Notes: generated by a model not told the origin, from the sequence alone. Counted from the first letter of the stretch, positions 19,050 through 30,885 are shown. The stretch: 64,000 nt of DNA from Rugalucina vietnamica (GCA_964017185.1 OZ024869.1:4796501-4860500), one strand, 5' to 3'. Made by a program: numbers and translations.

Positions 19050-22000
19050 AGTAAAGTGGTGATAGTTCGTCTCTCACTAATGAGAAAGACCATCATTATT
19101 TCTTGAATAGTGCTGATGTGTGTTGGTGAGTTCTTTGATGGCTGACTAGGCCAATTCTGGCTCTAAACTGTCGGTTGCAAGTAGAGCAAGTCAATGTCAT
19201 AGAGTCTGCTGGTGGCACATTTGTTTTGGCTTTGCGCTCTCTTCGCTTTCTTTCAGCTTCACAGATTCTCTTCTTTTCATAGAGAGCTGCTCCTTTGTTG
19301 ATGAGACCTCGCCACTTTGATCGCTCCTGTGCAGTCTGTTCCCAGGACCCCATTGGTATTTCGAAATCCTTCAGAGAGGCTTTGAGGGTGTCTTTGTAGC
19401 GTTTCTTCTGGCCACCTTGAGAGCGCTTTCCCTCCTGTAGTTCTCCATAGAAAACTTTCTTTGGAAGTCGCGCATCAGGCATTCTTATAACATGGCCAGT
19501 CCATCTTAGCTGTGCTAGCTTTAAGACTGTATGCATGCTTTGCATCCCTGCTTTCCTCAGGACCTCTGTGTCTGGAATCTTGTCCTGCCACTTGATTTTA
19601 ACAACTTTCTCAAACAGCTTAAGTGGAAATGGTTAAGTCTCTTTGCATGGCGTTGGTATACTGTCCAGGTCTCACATGCATACAAGAGGGTTGGCAGTAC
19701 CACAGCCTTGTAGACTTTCAGCTTGGTGTCAATCTTGATTCCATTTCGCTCCCAGACATTTGCACGGAGTCTTCCGAATGCCACACTAGCTTTTGCAATT
19801 CTGGCAGTGATCTCATCATCAATATGCACTGCTCTGGAGAGAGTGCTTCCCAGGTAGGTGAACTTGTCAACAACTCTCAGTTTTTGCCCATTCACAGTGA
19901 TGGTTTGTTCATTATATGGTTTTCCGGGGGCTGGTTGTTGTACAACCTCTGTCTTTTTTGTGCTGATTGTGAGATCATAGTTCTCACATGACTGTGAGAC
20001 TTGATCCATGGCTCTTTGCATTTTTGCCTCTGTGTTGGCATTCTTATCCATATCATCTGCACAGAGGAGCTCATCTAGCACATCAGTCTGGACCTTAGTT
20101 TTGGCTTGCAACCTTCTGAGGTTGAATATGTTGCCATCAAAACGGTACCTGATTGGAAAACCAGTGTCACTGTCCTGAAAAGCATCCATAAGCATGGCAG
20201 AAAACATCATGCTGAACAGTGTTGGTGCCAGAACACAGCCTTGTTTGACCCCATTTGTTACTTCAAATGGTTCAGAGAACTCTCCATCATTTTGCACACG
20301 TGCCTGCATGCCATCATGAAACTGCCGCACCATAGCTATGAATCTGGGTGGACAGCCAAACTTGGCCATGATTTTCCAGAGTCCATCACGACTAACAGTG
20401 TCAAAAGCTTTGGTGAGGTCAACAAACGTCATGTATAGATCTACATTCTGTTCTTGGCATTTCTCCTGAAGCTGTCTTGCTGTGAAGATCATGTCTATTG
20501 TCCCTCTGTCTTTTCTGAATCCACATTGACTTTCTGGGATAAGTCCCGTCTGATCAAGATGAGCATTCAGACGATTCAACAGAATTTTTGCAAATATCTT
20601 CCCAGCAATTGATAGGAGGGAGATGCCTCTGTGATTGTCACAGACTTGAGGATTTCCTTTCCGCTTGTATAGGTGGATTATGGATGCATCCTTCTTGTGG
20701 GATAGCCTCCTTCCTCCACATAAGTGAAACAACTCTGTCAGTTTCTCTGCCATGGGTAGCCCCCCAGCCTTGTAAACTTCGGCAGGAATTGCATCTGCAC
20801 CTGGGGCTTTGCCAGATGATAGTTGTTGAACTGCTTTTCTTGTTTCCGTAACGGTAGGAAATTCATCTAACAGAACACTGCACTCTATCTGTGGAAGTCT
20901 GTCGATTGCATCCTGATTGATGCTTGATGGTCGATTAAGCACACTATTGAAGTGTTCTGCCCACCTTTCCAAGATAGCTTCTTTATCTGTGAGAAGAGTG
21001 TTTCCATCTGCACTGAGCAATGTGGTGGCTCCAGAACTCTTTGGACCATAAATGGTTTTCAGTGCATCATGAAATTTCTTCATGTCCTTTCTATCCGCAA
21101 AAGACTGAATTTCTTCTGTTTTCTTCCTCAGCCAGGAATCTTGCATGTCCCTAAGCTTGGTCTGGACTGTCTTACAAATGTTGCTGTAGGCTGCTTTCTT
21201 TGATACTGAGCTAGTATCATCTTGATGTGCCTTGAGCAAACGGTGCTTTTCTTCAAGAAGCCTCTGAATTTCACCATCATTCTCATCAAACCAGTCTTGA
21301 TGTTTGCGAGATGGATGGCCTAAGGTGCTTGCAGCTGAAGAAAGAACTGTTTTATGGAAAACTGTCCAGTTTTCTTCGGGGTCCTCTGAACTGAGATTCA
21401 TTGCATCCAGTTGGTTGCAAATGTCTGTTAAGAAATCTTGTCTCATGCTGTCTTTATTCAGCTTTGAGACATCCAGTCTCTTAGGAGCTTTCTTGCCTTG
21501 AGGTCGCCTCGCAGGCTGTATTCTTAGGTTGAGTTTGCTGACAACCAGTCTATGATCTGTCCAGCAGTCTGCACCACACATAGTCTTTGTCACTTTAACA
21601 TCCTGCCTGTCTGTTCTCCGCACTATGACATAGTCTATGAGATGCCAGTGTTTGGAACGGGGATGCATCCAGGATGTTTTGTTCCTATTAGGTAGACGGA
21701 AGACTGTGTTGGTGATTAGAAGATCATGTTCAGCACACTTCCTCAGAAGCAAGAGACCATTGCTGTTGCACTTTCCAACCCTTTCTGGACCTATAACTCC
21801 TTCCCAGGTCTGGTGGTCTGTACCCACTCTGGCATTAAAGTCGCCAAGAAGGATAAGCTTGTCTGTGCGGGGTGTTGCAGAAATAACATTGTCTAGGTCA
21901 TCATAGAACTTGTCCTTGACCTCATCTGGATTGGTCATTGTGGGTGCATAAGCACTGACAATAGTTGCATGTTTATTGCCTGACAGAGGAAGTCTCAATG

Positions 22001-22930
22001 TCATTAGACGGTCATTAATGCCTTTTGGCAATCCTGACAGCTTACCAACAAGTTCTGTTTTGATGGCAAAGCCAACTCCTGCTTCACGCCTCTCTTCACT
22101 TTTGCGTCCACTCCAGAAGAAGGTGTATCCAGCACCAACTTCTTTGATCTCCCCAACATCTGCGAACCGAGTCTCACTCAATGCAGCTATCTGTATATCA
22201 TACCTCCCAAGTTCTCTGCCCACAAGGGCCGTTCTACGCTGTGGTCTATCTGACCCAGCACTATCCATTAAAGTGCGCACATTCCATGCGCCAATCCGTA
22301 AGGGGATTACTCTAGCTTTTTTCTTTGTATTTCGACCGCTTAAGGGGATCCCCGCTGATCGCGGTTAACCAGCCAGGGGGTTTGAAGCAGGCAATTGTTT
22401 AGGGCACCTTTTCTAGCCCCTTCCCCATGCTACGGGGGTGAGCAGTGCGGTCCTAAATAGGTCTGCTCAGTCACTCAGCCGACTGCCGAATTCTGCTTAC
22501 TGCTTCTCCTCACAGAAAACGACCATTAGAACTGAGCCGCCTGTGTGCAGGTCTGCAACTACAGCTCCCAGTGTGTCCTACACCTGCTGCTTCGCCACTC
22601 GCCCATCGCCACAGGACTTTGTAGGTATGTGGGTGCAAGTGTGATGAAATTGTGTGTATGCAAGTGCTTGTGTGTTGAGAAATAAGATGACATGCGCTAT
22701 GAAATTGGATTATAGTGAGGAAGAGGTGCGCAACGTCAACCTCACTCTCTAGTCCTCGCCCAGCTGCGCCCAGAGGCAAGACACAGGTCAAGACGTCTGG
22801 AGTTGGGTTTGGATGCAGTGGATGACCGTAACATCTTTAGTGCCTTGTCACGCTCTGCATGTTCCACAACATGTTGCTGTATCGCTTTCTGAACCGTTGA
22901 ATCAGATGATTTCTTCCGCTCCATCTACCG
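19050..22930 (-). mobile_element. Non-LTR retrotransposon (RTE-like LINE), near full length
   Basis: Minus-strand element with an apurinic-type endonuclease and reverse transcriptase in one ORF, preceded by a GC-richer 5' region (about 22340-22930). That region contains a 60-codon frame at 22742-22924 that may be the end of an upstream ORF or leader. The clade is inferred from single-ORF layout and C-terminal LRWTGHVIRMPD-type sequence; I did not fix the clade. The 5' and 3' borders are approximate because no target duplication was identified. Confidence 0.8.
19096..22330 (-). pseudogene. LINE endonuclease-reverse transcriptase with one frameshift
   Basis: The open frame runs from about 22330 (GAWNVRTLMD, the endonuclease start, lies just upstream of the first usual start codon) to a stop at 19557. 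Visible blocks are endonuclease ALSETRF, VSAYAP, GDFNARVG, HLIDYVIVRR and CWTDHRLV; reverse transcriptase VDLTKAFDTVSRDGLW, GVKQGCVLAPTLF and the catalytic region LLCADDMDKN. Coding then continues in another frame (19545-19096) with LRWTGHVIRMPD, a basic tail and a C2H2-like CSTCNRQFRARIGLVSHQRTH-type finger. A one-base loss in a T-run at about 19595-19600 explains the shift. The residue before the catalytic ADD is Cys, where Tyr or Phe is usual. One indel and no other clear stops suggest a fairly recent death. Confidence 0.85.
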
Positions 22931-23428
22931 AAACAGTCTTTGCATATCTGGACTAGGCATATCCAGACACACAGGTTTGATTTTGGAGTTTCCTTCTCCT
23001 AGATGAATTGCTGGCCACAGCTGAAGAGCTCCATCTACCCTTTCTTAGGTTTTGTTTAGAGACCTGTAAACTCCTAGGAGGGCTGTCAACCAAGACTAAT
23101 GAGTTCCCCCTGCCCAGCTAGATTTTTGTGTAGAGAACTAGCTTAACTCCTAGATGAGTTGCCTTCCAAGGCTAACGAGCCCCATCTGCACCGCATGACA
23201 ACAGGTAGTACTGATTACATGTTACAGTAGCAGTTAAACTGACCTGACAAGTAAAGTGGTATATGAAGCCCTGTGGCCCTTTTTTCTCCAGAATAATCAA
23301 TATCCTAACTATTTGCCAATTTTTCCCCCTTCAAATGACATTTTAAAAGTTTTACCCATGCATAGGCTACCCCCATGTTGACCTTGCTCTAAAATATGTC
23401 AGTGTCATCACATGGTAATGATTTATAT
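22931..23428. other. Gene-free stretch
   Basis: Contains three loosely repeated phrases around ACTCCTAG...TGAGTTG (about 23000-23180) and no coding signal. Confidence 0.4.
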
Positions 23429-26369
23429 ATACGGGTCATTATCAAAAAATGGAGCAATCCAGAAAGGCAAAACGAAAAAAATTAATTGCCCATTTTTTCT
23501 TTTTAATGGGATAGTTTTATTAACAGGAGCATATAGAATATAGAAATAAAATATGCCGAGTTTAACTGAACAAATAGTGCACCAGCATTAATTAATTGTA
23601 TGGTACCCTTGAAAAAATATCAGTGCTGTCACGAACAAACTTTCTTGCGTAAAACGCTCATTTGATAAGACTTCCCCAATCTGTAAGTGGGGGCATATAT
23701 AACTTGTCACGAACAATAGTTCACACAAACCTTAAATACTTTCAATGAATTAACGGGGAAGAGATCTTCAATGAAAATACACATACTGTGATTTGTTCTG
23801 TTTCTGAAACGCTTTATTTTTGTAGACATTATCTTGTGGGATTAAACCAAAAATAAGTTCTGCTAAACGTTTACTATTTTAGTATAGTATCATAACATAC
23901 CAAAAGCAATTACTTTTATATGATGCGTTTTAAGTATGTTAAATAATTATGACCGTGACAGCACTGATATCGTGACAGCACTGATGTTGTCGTGACAGCA
24001 CTGATAATTATCCGATCTCGCCTTTTTCAATGTGTGCGGAAATGATTAATTTCTGACCATTTACCGATGAGCTTAGGGGCAGTGACTCACTTAAGGTAGC
24101 AACCAACGAAGCCTTTGCTGTTGCTCTAACCAGGGACACCTTTTGCGTAGATCCAATGCTCAAAAAAAAAAAAAAAAAAAAAAAAACATGTTCGCTTCAC
24201 GCAAACCAAACGCGATGTAACACGTAAAGCGCAGTAGAAGCGCTGTTCATCTTAAGCAGCAGCATGAGAAAATGTGTCTTTGGGGCTTTCGCCCAAGTCT
24301 GAGACAACCAGGATAGTTCACGACAAAAGACCGCATTAAATTAGGACCCTATCACGGATTTTAGGGAGCTGGGTAGCAGGACCATTTTGTTTGTTTGTGT
24401 TTCTGTTTGGGCTTAACGTCCCAGTCAACAATTTTTTAGTCATGTCGGGACGGAGCCAACGTTTCCTGAGTTTAACCAGTACTGTAGGGAATTAATGTGT
24501 CTTGCCCAAGGCCACATCACGGTGATGCCTGTGGTGATCGTACCCAGGACCTCTCGATTCGGAGTCCGACGCTATACCACTGCGCCACCGCGCTCCCCAC
24601 GGCCATATTGTTTTCAGGGAGCTTGGGAAAACTGGAAAACAATTGAAGGGAATTGAGGACTACTAGAAGAGAACACTCTTGGTTTAAGGAAGCTGGGAGC
24701 AAGGAAAAGATTTTTAGGGAGCTAGGGAGAAAGGTCATTTTTCTTTTAGTGAGCTTGGATCTAATACCTCCTTGGATGGGCCTCAACTTTAGGTTAACTT
24801 GCAGCTGAGCTGCACATTTGCTTTCACATATATCCCATTAAATCCCACGTATACAGGGTAAAATGAGGTATACAATGTTACTGCTTTTTGTTTCTAAAAT
24901 TTGACAATCAGATATATTTTTTTTCTTAAATTTTTAAAGCTAAAAAAATCTCTGTATATTGCATGGGTAACACATTTTCGTAATGGTATGCAACATACAA
25001 ACACACTGAAAGACACATGCGTCACGTCAGAAAAGGTTAAAATTTTCGTATTTTCATGTACCATAGACCCCTAGTGTGTATATTACCGGGTCCCTTTTTT
25101 TAAGGTGTATGCATTTGGTAGGTTTTACGGCACACCCGTACTTGCATTACCCCGAGTTGCCCCTCCCACCCCTCGAGGAAAGGGATGGCGTTTTAAATAA
25201 AAAAGGCGATTTTTCCGTATAAAGTTGGGGCTTAAAATGTCTTTTTTTTTTTTTTTTTTTTTACTGAAAAGGGGTAATCTAATTTGGAATGGACCGCCAA
25301 AAAGGGCATTTATCGCGCGACATACACAAACTGTCTAAATATCATTATGGGAGTACCACCCCCGGGGCTATTTGTTTACCGTGGTCGACGAAGCATTTTG
25401 AATTTGTAGTTTTGTATCACCCACACACAGTCACACACCTCAAACGATTTTCAAAGCGATATGGATTGGCCACTTCTGGCTGCTTGCTGGCGTTAGTAGC
25501 TGAGACCCTCTGGTGAAAGGCGACCTAACTCTTGTCAGCCTAGGAAATTACCTGAATCCACACCTGCTGACAGAAGTCAACTCAGTGCTGTCACATCATT
25601 ACTGTCACGACCATGACAGCACTGATCCGTGACAGTACTGAGTTTCACACAGAAATTTAATTCTAGTGACTAACAACAGAATGCAGGATGAAAACTTTGC
25701 ATGTCTATTCTTACTGCTCCTAAGTTGAAATTCAGTCATGGTTTTAAAATGTATGTGATATTTACAATAAGCGGCAAAATGCGCGTGATAGGACTGATGC
25801 TTGTAAAATTCCCACTCCAATTCTGACATGTCTTTATGGTATAGCAACGGAGTAATGTGATTTGTTCAAAAGTTTTTTACCGTAACTTCTTCAGCTTGGT
25901 GTCGTCTACAAAACGCGATTGTTTTGATCCGGGAAAATGATTTGTAACTCTGGTCAAAATCGATTTTCAATAACTGTGACAGCACTGATACGTTTTCCAG
26001 GGACAACACTATATATGTGCCCCCACCCTTAAATAGCACTTTATATATCATAAGATTTTTGAATTTGACTTCAGTAACATTCTATGCAATAGATGGTCAC
26101 AGAAAATGTGATTTCTGTCAAGCTTCTTTTGCAATGGAAACAAATGAAACTACTTACCCTGACCCAGGGACACGGTAAAAATCGACAAAATAGCACTTCT
26201 AGCATCTCTTTTTTGCAAATGACGTACTCGGAAACGTGAAATCGCGTGTTGTTCTAGTAAAGCACCGCGGAAACTAATATTATACATGGTTAAGCAAACC
26301 TCGGACATCGCGCTTGCGAGAAAACCATCAAGGACAAGGATTGCTCCATTTTTTGATAATGACCCATAC
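23429..26369. mobile_element. 2.9-kb element with 28-bp terminal inverted repeats and dispersed 14-mer motif
   Basis: Perfect 28-bp inverted ends (23433-23460 and 26338-26365, beginning GGGTCATTATC) are flanked by ATAC on both sides (23429-23432, 26366-26369). Eight copies of GTGACAGCACTGAT or close variants occur inside, at 23619 (reverse), 23955, 23972, 23992, 25582 (reverse), 25613, 25629 and 25976. No transposase frame is seen, so it is non-autonomous. It hosts a SINE at 24389-24597 and runs of A (24161-24186) and T (about 25241-25262). Confidence 0.75.
24389..24597 (-). repeat. tRNA-derived SINE (family 1), nested copy
   Basis: The minus strand starts GGGAGCGCGGTGGCGCAGTG with a tRNA-like head (loop CTCCGAA, Arg-CCG-like), an imperfect B box GGGTACGATC, a body containing GGCCTTGGGCAAG, and a tail GGGACGTTAAGCCC. 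A second copy is at 27976-28170, and a tail fragment on the plus strand is at about 54635-54690. Confidence 0.8.
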
Positions 26370-26389
26370 ATTGTAGTACTTGAGTAATC

Positions 26390-26660
26390 AATGCTTCATG
26401 TCACGTTTCATTGAAATCGGTCGACCAGTTCCGCAAAATTTTGAAGGATTTTGACCACATATGATATGGTATATGGCCATCTTGGTCATGTGACCTGTAT
26501 TATTTTTTCACATTGGTTCCCCCTCCTATAGATGCTCCATATAAAATTTGGCTTTGATTGGCCAAGCGGTTTCAAAGGAGAAGATCTTTGAAATCGTGGG
26601 CGGACGACGGACGGACGCCGGAGCATGGTTATGCTATAATAAGCTCATCTTGTGAGCCTA
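26390..26660. repeat. Dispersed repeat fragment ending in ACGGACGGACGCC
   Basis: Contains GAAATCGGTCGACCAGTTC and GGACGACGGACGGACGCC followed by the hairpin AGCTCATCTTGTGAGC, a layout I know from abundant invertebrate repeats. No second copy in this window supports the borders, so they are estimates. Confidence 0.4.
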
Positions 26661-26864
26661 CCGATTCTTTTATTTTAAGACAATCATACAATTCAATGAC
26701 ACACATGTATAAATTATACTCACCAATTTATGTTACTTGTGAATTAAGCTTTTATACGATATCAAGTGGTTTGGCAAAAGAATCAATTTACTTTAAGTGT
26801 AGTATATATCGCATTTTGCCTGGGCATCTCACAGAAAACCACGATGGGTAACATGGGTTACGAA

Positions 26865-27090
26865 TGAGCCGCGACGCGAGAAAATCGGTCTTCGGGGTTT
26901 CCAACCAGGTCCAACATAAACAGGTCTGTGCAGTCACAGAAGACGACTAGAATATTGAAGTTTCGGATTTTAGGAAGAAGGGGAATTGTGCTACCCATGT
27001 AGCGGAAACAAAGGCGCTGATCAGCTGTGCAGTTACTGCACAGCTGATATCTGCGCCGGCAAAAATTCTGTTTTCTCATACCGCGGCTCA
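26865..27090. repeat. Hairpin MITE (TGAGCCGC family), copy B
   Basis: Ends TGAGCCGCG and CGCGGCTCA. The central hairpin at 27019-27048 reads CTGTGCAGTTACTGCACAG. Both arms differ from copy C in a matching way, so pairing is kept. Confidence 0.82.
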
Positions 27091-27117
27091 TATCGTGTTG
27101 GCTGTAAAAAGCATATG

Positions 27118-27345
27118 CATTAGGAAAACATGTCCGTGCACCCCCTTAAACCCGACTTTTACACACTCGGAAAAACTGGGGTATGCAGGTTTATACCTAT
27201 TTTTCTTATTTTTGCTCCAGGCCAAAGCGGTTCTAACGAGTGCCCACAATCTATGTTTTGAGCAAAAATAAGAATAATATAAAATAAATCTACTGAAAAT
27301 TTAAAAATCTCTGTATGTTGCATGGGCATGTTTTCGTAACGGGCG
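27118..27345 (+). repeat. GTGGGTAC-type MITE, copy 2
   Basis: Same order of blocks as the copy at 17075, ending CTCTGTATGTTGCATGGGC then TTTTCGTAACG. It ends within a few bases of the proposed 5' splice site of dehydrogenase exon 3. Confidence 0.65.
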
Positions 27346-27348
27346 TAC

Positions 27349-29298
27349 TCTTTTCTTGAAATTCCTTGCCGTAACGTTGTTTAACCTCTGCTGGAAGTTG
27401 ATCGAATCTCTCTTGAAGAAGACGTCGTCCCAACTCTGAAGTGAACCGTGTCACCAGAGTCGTCCCGAAGAATCCAGGCTCCAAAATGTGCACAGTAACT
27501 CCCGTGTCATAAAGTTCGTGTCTGAAATCAATCAGCTGCAAAAGCATGTCCATGTAATGTAAACCCCCCACATACCCTTCTTTTATATAATAAAACAGGG
27601 GTGTGCAGAAGTATACATTTATTTTTATTTTCGTCAAAATATAGAGTGTGGGTACTTGAAAGAACCGTCTCGATCAATGTTTTGAGCAAAATTCTTTAAA
27701 ATACCAATTTTTTTTTTTTCAATGAGATTTTCAGTTTTTACAGCTAAAATGTGTTTGTTTTTGTAATGATACTGTCACAGACTGCAAAAATGGTGTTTAC
27801 TTCGTAGTTTCATGCGTGTTAGCAATAAGTACATGGTGTACAGAATGCTCCAGACTCACAGAGGTAAAGGATACGCATTTGAGCAATACATGTAAGGAAA
27901 AAAAAAATGACAACACAAAAGAATCAAACAAGCAAAAAATATTCCATGGCGTGAGAAATTCACAGACACTTACATATTAACGTCCTGGTTAACAATTTTT
28001 CAGTAATGTTGGGACGGAGCCAACGCTCCCTGTGTTTTAAGTTAACCAGTACTGTAGGGAGTAAATGTGCCTTGCTCAAAGACACAACACGGCGCCGCCT
28101 GTGGAGATCGAACCCAGGACCTCTCGATTCGAAGTCCGATGCACTACCACTACACCACCGCGCTCCCTACATCCAATGTACGAAAAAGAAATATGGCTAT
28201 GGCCATGACCACTGTTTTCTAACCTGATCGTATCAGAGAACGCTTCAACGCCAAACTTGGAAATAACGTAGGGTGCCGATACACACGGAAACCGCGCAGT
28301 AATGCTCGACATATTAACTATGCGGCCTTTCTCACGTATTATTAGTGGAAGAAAGGATTTGGTAACGAATATAACACCATAGAGGTTGACAGCCAATGTC
28401 TTGTCATAGTCCTCTCTGTTCAACCACTCAACGGGAAACACACTATGTACTACACCAGCATTATTAACCACAGCCCAAAGACCTACAACAGAATAGAAGT
28501 AAGATTAATCCATTTTTGTCAGATGGATCTGGCCATCATTATCAATTGCAAGTTTCCATTGTCATTTTAAGGGGCATTATGAGTGATTTTGAATTATAAT
28601 TCCATTTTTCGATGAAATGCCTCCAAGCCAACAGAATGGCCCCAGACGGGATGCCGCGTTTTACGGCGTCACATCTGGGGTTATTCTGTTTGCCTTTGTT
28701 TCATAATATGTCCAATTATAAGGACGCAAGGCTTATACGAGTTAAGGAACATTTTCATTTAAGTTAAGAAACGTTTTTGTCATATGAAAACATCGGAAAC
28801 CTAAATCAACCGAGACATGCACGCCTTTGCTATGATGCATAATGAATGTGATAAAATTGTATCAGTCAGCACAGTGACAGAAAGAGATGGCAATCCCGGC
28901 GTGGTTCTTAATAACTCCATTGAGTCATTTTCAACAACACGAGATTATTTTTTATTAGTTTTAATATAAATGTTATTCCTACCTTTTCCTTTTGGTAGAA
29001 TTTTGCTAACTTCCTCAACCGCTTTTGCTATACTCGTCTCTTTCGTAACATCTAAGGAGATAGTCCTCAGTTTGCTCGAGCATGCTTTATTCAGTTCGGT
29101 TTCTCCCTTTTCTGTCAGGCAACCAGCTATTACATTAACTCCCATATGGTCCAGCTGCTTCGCCAGTAAATTCCCAAACCCCGAGTCAGTCCCCGTAATG
29201 AAGACGTATTTCTCTCCATATCGACCTACTTTAAGTTTGCATAACAGCCGTTGAATTGTAAGGTAACAAACAACAACTATGATTATCCAGAAGTACAT
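27349..29298 (-). CDS. Short-chain dehydrogenase (SDR9C/retinol-dehydrogenase-like), partial gene
   Basis: Exons on the minus strand: 28983-29298, 28224-28482, 27349-27521, all with GT/AG borders and matching phases (1, 2). The product so far is about 250 aa. It has an N-terminal membrane anchor (residues 3-20), the NAD(P)-binding TGxxxGFG at 35-42, NNAG at 112-115, Asn138, Ser164/165 and the catalytic Tyr177-x3-Lys181. The DSGFG and ELYDTGVTVHILEPGFFG blocks match the retinol/17-beta-hydroxysteroid dehydrogenase group, membrane-bound enzymes that oxidise retinoids or steroids; the substrate here is unknown. Family members are about 310-320 aa, so some 60 C-terminal residues are missing. I found no convincing last exon down to 22930. 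Either it lies farther off or the gene is broken. The third exon has MITEs hard against both sides. Confidence 0.8.
27542..27775 (+). repeat. GTGGGTAC-type MITE, copy 3 (in dehydrogenase intron 2)
   Basis: Begins GCATGTCCATG about 20 bp from the 3' splice site of exon 3 and carries ACAGGGGTGTGCAG and GTGTGGGTACTTGAAAGAACC. Same orientation as copy 2, so exon 3 sits between direct repeats. Confidence 0.65.
27976..28170 (-). repeat. tRNA-derived SINE (family 1), copy in dehydrogenase intron 2
   Basis: The minus strand begins GGGAGCGCGGTGGTGTAGTG with B box GGGTTCGATC and tail near GACGTTAAT. It ends about 50 bp from exon 2. Confidence 0.8.
28560..28700. repeat. Palindromic segment in dehydrogenase intron 1
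   Basis: ACAGAATGGCCCCAGA pairs with TCTGGGGTTATTCTGT around GCCGCGTTTTACGGCG. Probably a small foldback repeat; no partner copy in the window. Confidence 0.45.
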
Positions 29299-29627
29299 TA
29301 TTTTATTTTTGGTAAAATATGTATTTTTGTATCATGTGGTAGAGAAAACTTTATTTTTCTATTTCCCTTACGCAGTGTTATCATGGAAAATAATAATATT
29401 AGTGACTTTTCAATATGCGAAAATACATGCGTCACATATAGGTCATGGGCATTAAGATAATGACTTGGCTATGACAACCCTTAAGTCAATAATGACATTC
29501 GGACAGGGTTTATATGTTAATTTGCACCAGTAGGTCGAGGCAAACTTCTGCATGCATATCTTATTGCATAGGACAATAGTGTACGAGGGACGAATCACTC
29601 CTAGTCATTCATTGACAAAAATTGGCC

Positions 29628-29643
29628 CATGCAAAATATAAGC

Positions 29644-29676
<33 letters not shown>

Positions 29677-30250
29677 ATTGGGAATTTTTTTATGTTTTTA
29701 AAATTTATGCTCAAAACATTGATTGTGGGTTCACGTTAGAACGGTTCTAGCGCGTACCCACAATCTATCTTTTGGATTAATAATAAGAAAAAAGGGTTAC
29801 CCTTGCATACCCCATTTTTTCTATATAAAAGTTGGGTATAAGGGGGAATATATTATCACTGGGTGCTTCCTTCGTCCCGATATAAAAAGGTTTTGTTTGA
29901 CTTTTACTATAGGTCCCGATAGGATTTGGTTTTGTTTGATTCTGGTATCGGATTTTTTTCTACAATAATTCCTAGAATTTGGTCAATGATTTTATTTGAT
30001 TCTCATTTATGACGTCATTGAAAGAATTTTAAGTCATAAAATAGTGTTTTGAATGCAATTTTATAGGAAGTTTTTGTTTGATTCGTTAAGAAGTGATATA
30101 AATTGTGAAATTAATGTTATTGCCGACTCTGTTTTGTGGAGATTTACTCTGTTACGTAGTAGAAAAAAATCCGGTACCAAAAAGTCAAACAAAACCTTTT
30201 TATATCGGGACCAAGGAAGCACCCAGTGATTATGCGGACATGTTATCCTG
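29628..30250 (-). repeat. GTGGGTAC-type MITE, copy 4, inverted and interrupted
   Basis: The inverted order of the family blocks runs from CCATGCAAAATATA at 29628 to about 29856 and resumes after 30233 with GCGGACATGT, the reverse complement of the family start ACATGTCCGC. The CACTGGG element copy 2 lies inside it. An A-run of about 26 occupies 29648-29674. Confidence 0.6.
29852..30233 (-). mobile_element. CACTGGG-ended DNA element, copy 2, with 5-bp TSD
   Basis: The element 29857-30228 (372 bp) is bounded by CACTGGGTGC and GCACCCAGTG and flanked by ATTAT (29852-29856, 30229-30233). Its interior is the reverse complement of copy 1 with scattered changes. Confidence 0.88.
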
Positions 30251-30477
30251 GAGCCAGTTGTTCAAAACTTCGTTAGCTTAAAACGTCATTAAGACCTCAA
30301 CTCGTTAAGTAAATGCCGACTACATAAGCAAATACCCTGTTATTTTTTGCTGATAAACAGTGAGAATCCTTTGCATTGCAAAGGATTCTCACATTTTATC
30401 AACAAAAATAACAGTGTATTTGTAATACTCATGTTTAAAATTTCAACATATCGTTAATTTTGAACAACTGGGCCCTG
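30247..30477. repeat. CCAGTTGTTCAAAA palindromic MITE
   Basis: Inverted ends (GCCAGTTGTTCAAAA / TTTTGAACAACTGG) enclose a perfect hairpin TGAGAATCCTTTGCA / TGCAAAGGATTCTCA. Related, interrupted copies lie at 32885-33592 and around 60013-61740. Confidence 0.75.
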
Positions 30478-30628
30478 ATTTGAATGGGTCAAGGCGTTAT
30501 AGTGTCACTTTCTTTCGTATCTGATTTTGTCCAACAAATTGTTTTAACAACAATGTTATAGTTTTTATTTAAGCCTGTCCTACAATCATTTGTTCGTGGT
30601 CAAACCATCTCTTTCCAATTAAAACAAA

Positions 30629-30859
30629 TGAACCTGTGCGTTCGAAAACCAACAATTTTGGTTTCCGACCAGGTCCGACACAAACCAGGCCGTACAGTCA
30701 CAGAATAAAGCTAGAAGCTTGAAACTTTGGATATAAGTAGAACAGGACAATCCGTGTGGCGAAAACAAAGGCGCTGATCAGCTTCGCAGTTACTGCGAAG
30801 CTGATCTGCGCATTTGTTTTCGTCTATGCAGGTTATTAGTTTTCCCATGCGGCGGTTCA
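30629..30859. repeat. Hairpin MITE (TGAGCCGC family), copy C
   Basis: Central hairpin at 30774-30807 with core CTTCGCAGTTACTGCGAAG. The left end is mutated to TGAACCTG. It ends 27 bp from the stop codon of the ligase gene. Confidence 0.82.
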
Positions 30860-30885
30860 AATCATATGCGTCACACTGTACTGTA

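Noticed and set aside
18553-19062. 169-codon plus-strand frame rich in Phe and Leu
   Set aside because: Starts inside a MITE, composition of random AT-rich DNA, no domain.
23429-26369. A gene inside the GTGACAGCACTGAT element
   Set aside because: Only short frames without domain signatures are present, partly made from the nested SINE.
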